Source of the DNA: DATKFM01 sp963810485
Lineage (GTDB): Bacteria > Pseudomonadota > Alphaproteobacteria > Dongiales > Dongiaceae
Reading direction: 5' to 3'
Assembly (NCBI GenBank): GCA_963810485.1
Contig: CAWENQ010000005.1
Location: 248,001 to 312,000, forward strand
DNA length: 64,000 bases
The notes beneath the pieces are model-generated. The model did no database searches and was not told the origin of the DNA. It saw only the letters and a list, made by a program, of their open reading frames with translations. This document shows, one piece after another, positions 56,250 through 64,000 of the stretch. Every line of letters begins with the position of its first letter. Position 1 is the stretch's first letter. A program made the position numbers and the translations under genes.

Positions 56250-56914
56250 AGCAGCCTGTGCTGATCTATGGCGGCGGCGCCTTGGGCCGGCAGGTCTACC
56301 GGAATCTCGCGGACTGGGCGTCCAACATCGACATCCTCGGATTCGTCGATGACGTGAAGCCCGCCGGCACTGCGGTCGTTGCCGGCCTGTCGACGGTGGG
56401 AACACTGGAGTTGACGCGGCAACAAGCATCGCTGGCACCTGGGCGCGTGCTGCTGGTGCCGGGCATCGGTTATGGCGATCTCCCGGCCCGGCGCGCCGCC
56501 TATGAGCGGGCAAAATCGGCCGGCTATGGCTTTCGTGGCTTCCGTCATCCTCGGGCCTTGATCGAGCCGAGCGCGAAGGTCGACGAATCCGCAATCGTGC
56601 TCGCCGGCGTCGTGATCGATATCGAAACCGCCATCGGCCCGTTCTGTTATCTCGATGCCGCGGCCCGGGTCGGCGAATGGTCGAAGCTGGCGGCCAATTG
56701 CCATCTGTCGGCCGGCGCCGCTATCGGCGGCAGCGTCACCGTGGGCGCCGACACGTTTTTCGGCATGGATGCGACGGTCGTCAACGACATCACCGTCGGA
56801 TCCCATGTGTTCATCAATGCCTGCGCGCTGGTGCATCAGGATGTCCCCGACAATTCGCGGATGCTTGAAGCGCGGAAGTCTCGCATCGTTCCCATCGACA
56901 CCTTCGAGGCATAG
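56246..56914 (+). CDS. NeuD/PglD-type sugar O/N-acyltransferase
   Basis: A 222-residue enzyme. The N-terminal Rossmann-like part is PVLIYGGGALGRQVYRNL and GFVDD; the C-terminal left-handed beta-helix has hexapeptide turns such as ALIEPSAKV, AAIGGSVTVGADTFFGMDATV and SHVFINACALV. These enzymes acylate amino sugars from acyl-CoA. The GTG at 56246 overlaps the carrier gene stop. Direct linkage to a carrier protein raises the idea that the donor here is carrier-bound rather than CoA-bound. Confidence 0.85.
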   Translation: MKQPVLIYGGGALGRQVYRNLADWASNIDILGFVDDVKPAGTAVVAGLSTVGTLELTRQQASLAPGRVLLVPGIGYGDLPARRAAYERAKSAGYGFRGFRHPRALIEPSAKVDESAIVLAGVVIDIETAIGPFCYLDAAARVGEWSKLAANCHLSAGAAIGGSVTVGADTFFGMDATVVNDITVGSHVFINACALVHQDVPDNSRMLEARKSRIVPIDTFEA

Positions 56915-57026
56915 TCCAAAATCTGTCCGCCCTGACGCGCCCCATTGCCGCAGCGGCGGCCGGTATCTTGACTTTCAAATCTTCGGCGGTGACAGTCCGC
57001 CCAGGCTCAGCCACCGGGATAAGCCC

Positions 57027-57969
57027 ATGACATTGCAGGCCATCCTTTCCGCCAGCAAGCGCCTCAGCCAGTTCGCCGCGAGCGGCATCCTTGAGCTCGG
57101 CACGGTGCTCGACCCCGCCGCCTGCGAGCGGCTGCTGGGGCGCATCCGGGCCACGCGCAAGTTCGACGCCACGCTGTTTCTGACGGAGACGGCATTTCTG
57201 GCCGATCCTCAGCATGTCGGCGTGAATCCGAAGGCCGGGCCGGAATCTGCTGGAAACATTCAACGAAGATCTCGGCTTCATCGAAGCCAACACGGCCATC
57301 GCCGACGCGCTGAACGAAGTCATCGGCGCGGACTACCAGATATTGAACAAGAAGCTGGTCTGTGGCGTGCCGGAATCCCATTTGCCGGCGTGGCTGGTGC
57401 GCCGCATCAAGGGCAACCCGGTCAACAATCTCGGCGCCTATGTAAGGCCCGAGTATCGCGACATCACCTACTTCTACGGAATTGACTATCACCAGGACAT
57501 CATCGACTACAAAAACCAGCCGTCGGATTTCGTGACGCTTTACCTGTATCTTCACCCGGTCCGGCGCGAGGATGCGCCGCTTTATGTGCTGCCGGAGAGC
57601 CACAGGCTGGGCGCCACGGTATTCCCTCATAAGCTGACGAAAGTCTCAGCGGATCCTGTGACTTGGCAATACGAGGATGGCCATGGCCATGCGGTCGAGT
57701 GCCGCCAGAAGATGCTTGTCGGGGAAACGGGGTATGCCGCCTTCTGGCATCCATGCACTTTGCACGGGACGCAACCTGATGTCGCGGATAACGAGCGGGT
57801 CTCTGTCCGCTATCTGCTGCAGAAGAAGGCCGGCCAGGGCCGCGCCGGGATCGATCTCGTCAATGAGACGCTGCTAGGACCCCATGCGCTTGACACCACG
57901 CGCGTTGACCTGGCGAAGGACGGAGCGGCGAAGATCAAGCACAATACGATCAACGCCGCCGGAGCCTGA
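57027..57969 (+). CDS. phytanoyl-CoA dioxygenase family protein (one frameshift)
   Basis: About 314 residues of an Fe(II)/2-oxoglutarate oxygenase. The start MTLQAILSASKRLS leads to NPKAG; then one extra G near 57239 shifts to NLLETFNEDLGFIEAN. The iron motif is YHQDIIDYKNQPS (HxD), the distal His is in TLHGTQPDV and the 2-oxoglutarate Arg is probably in RVSVRYLL. It stands at the end of the ACP operon, so a carrier-bound or free amino acid, or the finished sugar, could be the target of hydroxylation. Confidence 0.77.
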
Positions 57970-57995
57970 TCGCCGCCGCGCGGCTGAACCGCAGA

Positions 57996-58646
57996 TCAGC
58001 GGTCCTTCCACTCGATATCGACTCCGAATTTTTCCAGGATGGCCTTGTAGCTCCGGCGCAGGTCGGCGCGCCGTTCCAGCCAGACGCTCCGCTGCAGCCC
58101 CAGGAAGTGAACGCCCAGGCGCACACCGTCCTTCTCGATGTTCGATCGCCGGAAGCCCTCTTCCTCGAAGCCGAACTTGCCATGCAAGCGGATGACGGCG
58201 TCATTGCCCTCGATGACTTCGCAGTTCAACTTTTCCAGGCCAAGCCGGTCAAAGACGAAATCCAGCAGCGTCAGTTCCAGCGCAGCGCCAAGTCCCCCGC
58301 GCTCGGTTTCCGTCAGGTAGAAAGCCCAATCGGCTTTGCGATGGCGCCAGTCCAGCTCGCTGACGCTGACCATGCCGATGGGCCCGATGCTGTCGTCGAC
58401 AACGGCAAAGGCGATGCGGCATTTGTCATGTTGCAGCCGATCGAGCCAGGTCTGATGTTCGTCGATCTGGATCTCATGGTCGGTGTACATGACCCTGCGG
58501 ATCGACGGCTCATTGCGGATCTCGCGGATGCGCCACTGGCTGCGCGGGTCCAGGGAGCATATTTCCCGCAAGACGATCCGCCTGGGGGGCGCCACCTGTA
58601 GGGCCCCCCGCTCCAGATTGGCCGTGGCTTGTGTCTGATAACTCAT
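57996..58646 (-). CDS. GNAT acetyltransferase, PseH-like
   Basis: A 216-residue acetyltransferase. IREIRNEPSIRRVMYTDHEI and EHQTWLDRL closely follow the PseH pattern, the enzyme that N-acetylates UDP-4-amino-4,6-dideoxy-AltNAc in pseudaminic acid synthesis. GPIGMVSVSELDWRHRKADW and FGFEEEGFRR are also family-like. The other pse genes are absent here. Acetylation of a 4-amino sugar (for example dTDP-Fuc4N) or of an amino-acid substituent are the best alternatives. Confidence 0.8.
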   Translation of the reverse strand: MSYQTQATANLERGALQVAPPRRIVLREICSLDPRSQWRIREIRNEPSIRRVMYTDHEIQIDEHQTWLDRLQHDKCRIAFAVVDDSIGPIGMVSVSELDWRHRKADWAFYLTETERGGLGAALELTLLDFVFDRLGLEKLNCEVIEGNDAVIRLHGKFGFEEEGFRRSNIEKDGVRLGVHFLGLQRSVWLERRADLRRSYKAILEKFGVDIEWKDR

Positions 58647-58975
58647 TCCGACCCGTTCTATTCCCTCATGTTTCTCGCTGACCTTGCTGCGTTTGGCTAG
58701 TCTTTTCTCTCGCGCCCGCCGGCCTCATTTTGCTCCAATTCCCTTCGATTGCGCGACATTTTCGGCGGCGAACCCGGCCGATTTCGTCGGTATTTATGCT
58801 CTTTTCACGCGAATTGAGGCGCCCGGCGCCGCTCCGTCCCCGGCATTCAAGCTTGCGCGGGGTATCGGATTGTTGGATTCACTCGGGCAGGCGCGGCTGG
58901 CGCCGTGGATGAATCCGATGCCGGCGATCGCAGGCGAATCGCCCGCGGCGGCGGGTAGAGCTTGGGGGATAGGGT
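58647..58975. other. intergenic region, no gene seen
   Basis: The 329 bases between the divergent PseH-like and rfbA genes contain only weak open frames. The left 150 bases are T- and C-rich on the plus strand, unlike the flanks. They likely contain promoters for both genes; no hairpin or clear -35/-10 pair was found. Confidence 0.4.
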
Positions 58976-59871
58976 ATGCAGCGCAAGGGGATCGTCCTCG
59001 CCGGGGGCCGCGGAACCCGGCTTAGGCCGATGACATCGGTCATCAGCAAGCATCTGCTGGCGATCTACGACAAGCCGATGATCTGTTACTCCCTGTCGGT
59101 TCTTCTGCTGGCCCATATCCGCGATATCCTGCTGATCTCGACGGCGGCGGATCTGCCGATGTATCGCGGCCTGCTGGGTGATGGCAGCCAGCTCGGAAAT
59201 TCCCTGGCCTACGCGACCCAGGATGAGCCGCGCGGCATCGCCGAGGCCTTCATTCTCGGCGCCGATTTCATTGGCAGCAATCCGGTGGTGCTGGTGCTCG
59301 GGGATAACATTTTCTATGGGGTGGGGCTCACCACGGTGCTCGAACGCGCCTCCCGCCGCCAATCCGGCGCCACGGTCTTCAGCTATCCCGTCAGCGATCC
59401 CCGGCCGTTCGGCGTGGTCACTTTCGGGCCGGATATGCGCGCCACCTCGATCGAGGAAAAGCCGCAGCGGCCGGCCTCGAACCATGTGGCGACAGGACTT
59501 TATTACTACGACAGCCGTGTCGTGGAGATGACGCGAAAGCTAAAGCCTTCGGCCCGGGGCGAACTGGAGATCACCGACGTCAACCGGGCCTATCTGGCGG
59601 TGGGCGAGCTTTATGTCGAACCGTTGGGCCGCGGCTTTGCCTGGCTCGACACGGGAACCCCCGATTCGATCCTCGATGCCGCGAACTTCGTGGCCACGGT
59701 GGAACGGCGCCAGGGCCTGAAGGTCGCCTGCCTCGAAGAGATCGCTTGGCGCCATGGCTGGTCACCAGCGAAGATCTCCTGCGCCTGGGGGCCAGGCATC
59801 ACGACAACGCCTATGGCAAGTATCTCGGCTGGCTGGTGACGGGTGCGGGAGAGGGCGGCAGCGCGCTTTAA
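58976..59871 (+). CDS. rfbA: glucose-1-phosphate thymidylyltransferase (one frameshift)
   Basis: About 298 residues. The nucleotidyltransferase motif is GIVLAGGRGTRLRPMT, followed by SKHLLAIYDKPMI, VLVLGDNIFYG, VFSYPVSDPRPFGVV and LEITDVNRAYL. One base is missing near 59758, after which EDLLRLGARHHDNAYGKYL gives the true C-terminus, ending at TAA 59869-59871. It makes dTDP-glucose from glucose-1-phosphate and dTTP, the first step towards the dTDP-4-amino sugar formed by RffA. It sits apart from rmlBCD genes. Confidence 0.87.
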
Positions 59872-59889
59872 CGCCGTTCCGGCCAGGTT

Positions 59890-60726
59890 TCACGCCACCT
59901 GGAGCGGCGGCGCCTTGCGGTCTTCATAGCCCTCATAGGGCTTCTTGTCCTTGGACATGTCCTTGTAGAGCGAGGCCAGCGCCACCAGCCGCCCATCCAT
60001 CCGGTCGAGCGACGCGGCGACATGGGGATCGATATCGGCGACCCCATGAATCGTCGCGCCGTTGTAGAGAATCACATCACCGGCGCCGCATTGTTCTTCG
60101 AACATGAGGCGGTCCTCGCCGATATCGACGAAACCGCCGCCATCGCGGAAATCCTCGCCCTTGGTCGTCATCAGCAGCAGGAGCTGGTGAAAGCGCCGCT
60201 GGCCGGCATCGTGGGTGACGGTGTCGATCACCACGTCCCGGTGCGCCATGAAGAATCCGCCGCCGGCCGGATAATGCTGCATTCGCGCCGCGGTCCACAA
60301 CCCATCGTCGACTGTGTCGATGGCGAAGTTTGGCGGATAGCCCTGGAGCCGATTCCGCAGCCGCGCGAAGCGCCGGAAGATATCGTGCACGCCGAAGACA
60401 TCCGTGGCCCAGAGCGGCGTGTAGAAGATGCGGTAGAAGCGCGGCCGGTAGTCCCAGCTCGTCATCGCGCCGCCCACGGCCAGCTTCTGATAATTGTTCA
60501 TGACATCGCGGCCGGTATCGCCGATGGCGGGCCGATCGTTCTTCGACGAGAAATTCTGCGCCACCCGCTCGCAGGCCGCCTTCATCTCCTGCTTGGAGAA
60601 CAGGCCGCGGACGCAGGCGAAGGAATGGCGGTCTACCGCCGCGTTGACCCGCTCCACTTCCACATCCTCGATCGAGGAAACCTCGAAGGTGCAGTCCCGC
60701 AGCAATTGCTCAAGTTGGGGCTTCAT
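59890..60726 (-). CDS. 2-oxoglutarate/Fe(II) oxygenase-like protein
   Basis: A 278-residue protein with a jelly-roll oxygenase pattern. HRDVVIDTV gives the HxD motif, ATIHGVADIDPH the distal His and MDGRLVALASLY a likely 2-oxoglutarate Arg. N-terminal FACVRGLFSKQEMKAACERV recalls the start of PhyH-type enzymes. I took ATG 60726; the frame is open to ATG 60765, which would overlap the methyltransferase end by 20 bases. It is cotranscribed with the methyltransferase and adenylation genes. Substrate unknown. Confidence 0.68.
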   Translation of the reverse strand: MKPQLEQLLRDCTFEVSSIEDVEVERVNAAVDRHSFACVRGLFSKQEMKAACERVAQNFSSKNDRPAIGDTGRDVMNNYQKLAVGGAMTSWDYRPRFYRIFYTPLWATDVFGVHDIFRRFARLRNRLQGYPPNFAIDTVDDGLWTAARMQHYPAGGGFFMAHRDVVIDTVTHDAGQRRFHQLLLLMTTKGEDFRDGGGFVDIGEDRLMFEEQCGAGDVILYNGATIHGVADIDPHVAASLDRMDGRLVALASLYKDMSKDKKPYEGYEDRKAPPLQVA

Positions 60727-60745
60727 GACCGGATGCAAATTCCTT

Positions 60746-61798
60746 CTATGCCGCTCGATCGCCATGCCGGACCACGAACCATAGGGAGCAGGCCCGCCCG
60801 GTCACGGCCAGCAGCATTCTCTCGATAACGGCGAAGAAGCTCAAGATGACAAACGACTGCAGCCCGCCATAGAGAATCTTGACCGGCGGAAACAGCACAT
60901 CCGCCGGCTTGCGACCGATTGCCGCGGTGGCCAGCGAATGGGCGCTCCAGGCCCAGAAATTCGACATCGTATAGGGTCGGCAGGTTACCAGCCGGCAGCC
61001 CAGCCGCTGCGCCAGGCTCTCCACGGTTTCTTTGCGGAACAGGTACCAGTGGCGCGGCGTATGGTAGCCGCCCCAATGACGCCGCCTCAGCAGGTCGAAA
61101 TCGACGCAATCGGTGTTGGGCGTCTCGATCATGACGAAGCCCTCAGGCGTCGCCAGGCTGACGCACTTCTCCAGGAACAGGTCGGGCCGCGCCACATGTT
61201 CGATGACATGGATCGAGATGATCGCATCGAAGTGGCCCTTCGGCAGATCGAGATCCTCGAATCGCCCCTCATATACCTTATGTCCGCGGCTGCGGGCCTT
61301 GCTCGCGGCGACGGCGCCATACTCGACGCCATAGGTCTCGCAATTCGGCAGCAGGCTGCGGATCGCGTCCAGTTGCGCGCCGACGCCGCAGCCGACGTCG
61401 AGAATGCGGTAAGGGCGATTTTCCCTGAGCTTCGGCAGGAACGGCAACACCCGCTCGCGATAGTTCTTGGTGTGGATCTTGTAGAACAGGCCCTGCACGA
61501 AGGACTTCTGCTGCTGCGTATCCTTGCCGTCCAGATTCAGATTGTTCGAGTAATAGTCCGATGCGTAGAGCGTCGGCAATTCGCTGACGTCGGGCCTGGG
61601 ATAGAGAAATACCATCCGGCATTTCGGGCATTGATGGGCCGGGAACTCACGGTCCGTCGTGACATACTCATGCTCGCGGACTTGACCGATCGGCGCCGCG
61701 GAGATCGGGCTGCCGCAGATGATGCAGGCCTTGTCGAAATACACGGCGAAATCCTTGGCCGGTTTCGGTTCGCGTGGCGCCGTTTCGGTCGTCGTCAT
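60746..61798 (-). CDS. zinc-finger class I SAM methyltransferase
   Basis: A 350-residue methyltransferase. An N-terminal zinc finger (KACIICG and HQCPKCRMVF) is followed by a SAM domain (ILDVGCGVGAQLDAIRSLL, GRFEDLDLPKGHFDAII, HVIEHVARP). A C-terminal hydrophobic segment (YGGLQSFVILSFFAVIERML) looks like a membrane helix. This type is frequent in glycan and lipid-linked sugar loci. It lies between the adenylation gene and the oxygenase gene on the same strand. Confidence 0.85.
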   Translation of the reverse strand: MTTTETAPREPKPAKDFAVYFDKACIICGSPISAAPIGQVREHEYVTTDREFPAHQCPKCRMVFLYPRPDVSELPTLYASDYYSNNLNLDGKDTQQQKSFVQGLFYKIHTKNYRERVLPFLPKLRENRPYRILDVGCGVGAQLDAIRSLLPNCETYGVEYGAVAASKARSRGHKVYEGRFEDLDLPKGHFDAIISIHVIEHVARPDLFLEKCVSLATPEGFVMIETPNTDCVDFDLLRRRHWGGYHTPRHWYLFRKETVESLAQRLGCRLVTCRPYTMSNFWAWSAHSLATAAIGRKPADVLFPPVKILYGGLQSFVILSFFAVIERMLLAVTGRACSLWFVVRHGDRAA

Positions 61799-61829
61799 GG
61801 CGTAGGTTCGGCGGCGCTCCCGGTCCAGC

Positions 61830-63434
61830 TTACAAGGTGGCGAGTAGGGCCTTGCGATCCGTCTTGCCGCTGCCGGTGAGCGGGATGTCGTCGATGAAGT
61901 GGATCGATTGCGGCAACATACCGGCGGGCAGTCGGCCGCGCAACCAATCAGCCAGTTCCGCCGGCTCGACGGCGCTGCCGGCCGCGGGCTTGACGACGGC
62001 AACGAGAATCTTCGAGCCGTTGATCTCCTTGGGTACGACCACGGCATTGGCTACGGCCGCATGTTCCCGAAGTCGTCGCTTCGATCTCGCCCAGCTCGAT
62101 TCGCTGGCCATTGATTTTCACCTGATGATCGATGCGGCCGAGGAAATCGATGTTCCCGTCCGGCAGGAACCGCGCCAGATCGCCGGTACGGTAGAGGCGG
62201 CTTCCCACGGCGCCGGGCACCGGGTTGGGGATGAAGCTTTGCGCCGTCAGGTCCGGCCGGTTGAGATAGCCCCGCGCCAGGCCGATGCCGCCGATGAACA
62301 GCTCGCCCGTGACTCCGGGCGGCAGGGGCCGCATATCCTCGCCCAGGACGAAGAGCTGGATATTCGAAATCGGCTTGCCGATGGGAACGATGCCGCCGCC
62401 GGCTTCATCCCGGCAATCCCAGGCGCTGACATCGACAGCGGCCTCGGTCGGACCATAGAGGTTATGCAACGCCGATTTCACGCGTTGCAGGAAATCGCTG
62501 CGCAGGTCATAGGGCAGGGCCTCGCCGCTGCAGAAGACAAGCCGCAGGCTCAGCTCGTCCAGGCCCTTCGCCCGCAGGAACATGCGCAGCATCGACGGGA
62601 CGAAATGCGCGCAGGTCACACCCGACTCGCGCATGGTCTTCACCAGATAGTTCGGCGATCTGTGGCCGCCGGGCCGCGCCATCACCAAGGTGGCGCCGGC
62701 GATGAAAGGCCAGAGAAACTCCCAGACCGATACGTCGAACGTATAGGGCGTTTTCTGCAGGACGCGATCGCCTTGCCCCAGGCAGTACTGATGCTGCATC
62801 CAGACGATGCGGTTGTGAATTGCTCCATGCTCAACCATCACGCCTTTCGGCCGCCCGGTGGATCCCGACGTGAAGATCGTATAGGCGAGCTGATCGCTGT
62901 CGATGGCGATGCCGGGGTTCCGGTCCGGCCGGTCCCCGCCAGCCGCAGCCTCGGCGGTGACGATCACATGCTTGGCGAACGGCCGCAGCCTCGGCGCGGT
63001 CGCCGCGTCGCAGAGGATGATTTCGAGGCTCGCGTCGTCGATGAGTTCCTTCAGCCGCAGGTCAGGATCGTCCACGGCCAGCGGCACGTAGGCGCCGCCG
63101 GCCTTGAGAACAGCCCAAACCGCCGCTGGCAAATGGAACGACCGATCCAAGCAGAGGCCGATCAGCCGGTCCCGCCCGCAGCCCAGTTCGAGCAAGAGAT
63201 GCGCCAGCCGGTTGACCTTGCTGTTGAAGGCCCCGTAGGTCTCGATGTCGTTTTCGTAGATAACGGCCGGATGATCGGGCAGTGCCGCGGCGCTCGCTTC
63301 CAGCAACGGCACCAAGCCTCCGGCGAACGGATAATCCTTCGCCGTGCGGTTCTGCGCCAGCTGCCAGGCTAGGCCGTCCACGGGCCGCACCGATGAAATC
63401 CCCCGCAGGGAATGCAATCGATCGTGCGCATCAT
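61830..63434 (-). CDS. amino-acid adenylation enzyme, predicted serine-activating (frameshift)
   Basis: About 535 residues of a stand-alone NRPS-type A domain without a built-in carrier domain. Core motifs are TIFTSGSTGRPKG, NLYGPTEAAVDVS, YRTGDLARFLPDG, GRIDHQVKINGQRIELGEIE and GKTDRKAL. The ten-residue code reads D, V, W, H, F, S, L, V, D plus K, the same as the EntF serine domain. One extra A near 62083 shifts the last 90 residues. The start is uncertain: ATG 63434 overlaps the desaturase stop as ATGA but would need one more G near 63409-63413. Confidence 0.77.
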
Positions 63435-64000
63435 TGCAAGGCGCTTCCCGCCGTTCCAAGCTCCCGAGCCGGCTGGGTTTGCCGCCGCAGGGTCGCGAAG
63501 TAGGAATCGCTGCGCGCCCGCGGGTGACGGTCATAGTAGCCGATCTCGACCAGCGCCCGATGCACCCGCGGCAGATGGTGATGGGGCAGATGCTGCATGA
63601 TGTGATGTTCGTGGTGATAGTTGAAATTGAACGGCCCCAGCAGGAATTTCTCGATCAGCCAGGAGGGCTGCCGCCACCAAGGGACGCTCGAGACGGTGGT
63701 GCGCGCCGCATAGATCTGGTCCTGATTGCGCGCCGTTGCCGCGAGCGCGAGCCCGGCATGCTCGCCATACATCCGCAGGCCGCTGAGGAAACGCGACAGC
63801 ACGAACATCGGCGCCAGCCAGAAGGCGAAATAGTGCCACCAGTCGCCGATTGCCCAATAGAGGACGAAGACGCAGCTCTGCGTCACCGCCATGACGGTGA
63901 GAGCGCCGAACTCGCTCGCAGGTTTTGTCGCGGCCGCGCTTGCGGTCTTGCGGCGCCAGAGATTGCGCTCGATCTTCTCACCGAGATTGGTCAGGGCGAA
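63431..64000 (-). CDS. fatty acid desaturase-like protein, C-terminal part
   Basis: The gene enters from the right edge; 189 codons are visible to the TGA at 63431-63433. Two or more membrane helices (VFVLYWAIGDWWHYFAFWL) precede the third histidine box NYHHEHHIMQHLPHHHL, typical of membrane di-iron desaturases and hydroxylases. The missing N-terminal part should carry the first two His boxes. Its stop overlaps a possible start of the adenylation gene. It could desaturate a lipid or oxidise a carrier-bound acyl or aminoacyl group. Confidence 0.83.
   Translation of the reverse strand, partial: FALTNLGEKIERNLWRRKTASAAATKPASEFGALTVMAVTQSCVFVLYWAIGDWWHYFAFWLAPMFVLSRFLSGLRMYGEHAGLALAATARNQDQIYAARTTVSSVPWWRQPSWLIEKFLLGPFNFNYHHEHHIMQHLPHHHLPRVHRALVEIGYYDRHPRARSDSYFATLRRQTQPARELGTAGSALQ

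Noticed and set aside
57996..58646. Complete pseudaminic acid pathway
   Set aside because: Only a PseH-like acetyltransferase is present; PseB, PseC, PseG, PseI and PseF are not in the window.

Overview
The window is GC-rich, mobile-element-free DNA of an alphaproteobacterium, plausibly Rhodospirillales-like. The clues are the high GC, several Tat-type leaders, a CpdR response regulator beside an N-formylglutamate amidohydrolase gene and a CCA-encoding tRNA-Val(GAC), and many solute-uptake and catabolic genes. No transposase, integrase, phage gene, rRNA or CRISPR array was seen.

Layout. 0-9.7 kb: the tail of an acyl-CoA ligase; a PotABCD-type ABC importer mixed with an SDR, a NagB-like isomerase and a ROK kinase; an orphan MurF-like ligase; an SMP-30 lactonase. 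9.7-12.7 kb: a class III cyclase and a dadA-ridA pair. 12.9-17.3 kb: a polar-amino-acid-type ABC operon plus an enolase-superfamily enzyme, in which every gene is broken by single-base indels. 17.3-31.4 kb: an FAH-family hydratase; small secreted proteins; two Sel1-repeat proteins; a copper module (csoR, operator, copA, multicopper oxidase); cupin and pirin genes; a ThDP enzyme. 31.4-42.2 kb: GNAT, amidase, PhyH dioxygenase, SDR, yajQ, cupin, a gamma-glutamyltransferase-like protein, the dgcN-dgcA pair of D-glutamate catabolism and a class V aminotransferase. 42.2-49.6 kb: a membrane histidine kinase, a lytic transglycosylase with a seven-copy AREP repeat, a strong intergenic sRNA candidate, the formylglutamate amidohydrolase-GNAT pair, cpdR, tRNA-Val and two secreted proteins. 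49.7-64 kb: a surface-glycan or glycoconjugate locus (flippase-like protein, rffA, rfbA, GT2, three methyltransferases, a second DegT-type aminotransferase, an acyl carrier protein, a NeuD/PglD-type acyltransferase, a PseH-like GNAT, two Fe(II)/2OG-type oxygenases, a stand-alone amino-acid adenylation enzyme and a fatty-acid-desaturase-like protein).

How the genes may work together. DadA, RidA, DgcN, DgcA and the gamma-glutamyltransferase suggest use of D-amino acids and glutamyl compounds. The copper genes form one derepressible unit around a clear CsoR-type palindrome. The last 14 kb looks like a pathway that builds a dTDP-4-amino-6-deoxy sugar and decorates it. The adenylation enzyme carries the same specificity residues as the serine-activating domain of EntF, so a seryl or modified-seryl substituent on an amino sugar is a testable prediction and the most interesting idea here.

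Quality warning. At least nine frameshifts interrupt otherwise well-conserved genes outside 13-17 kb, and about twenty more fall inside that stretch. Most are repaired by removing one C or G, so consensus error is a serious alternative to pseudogenisation.
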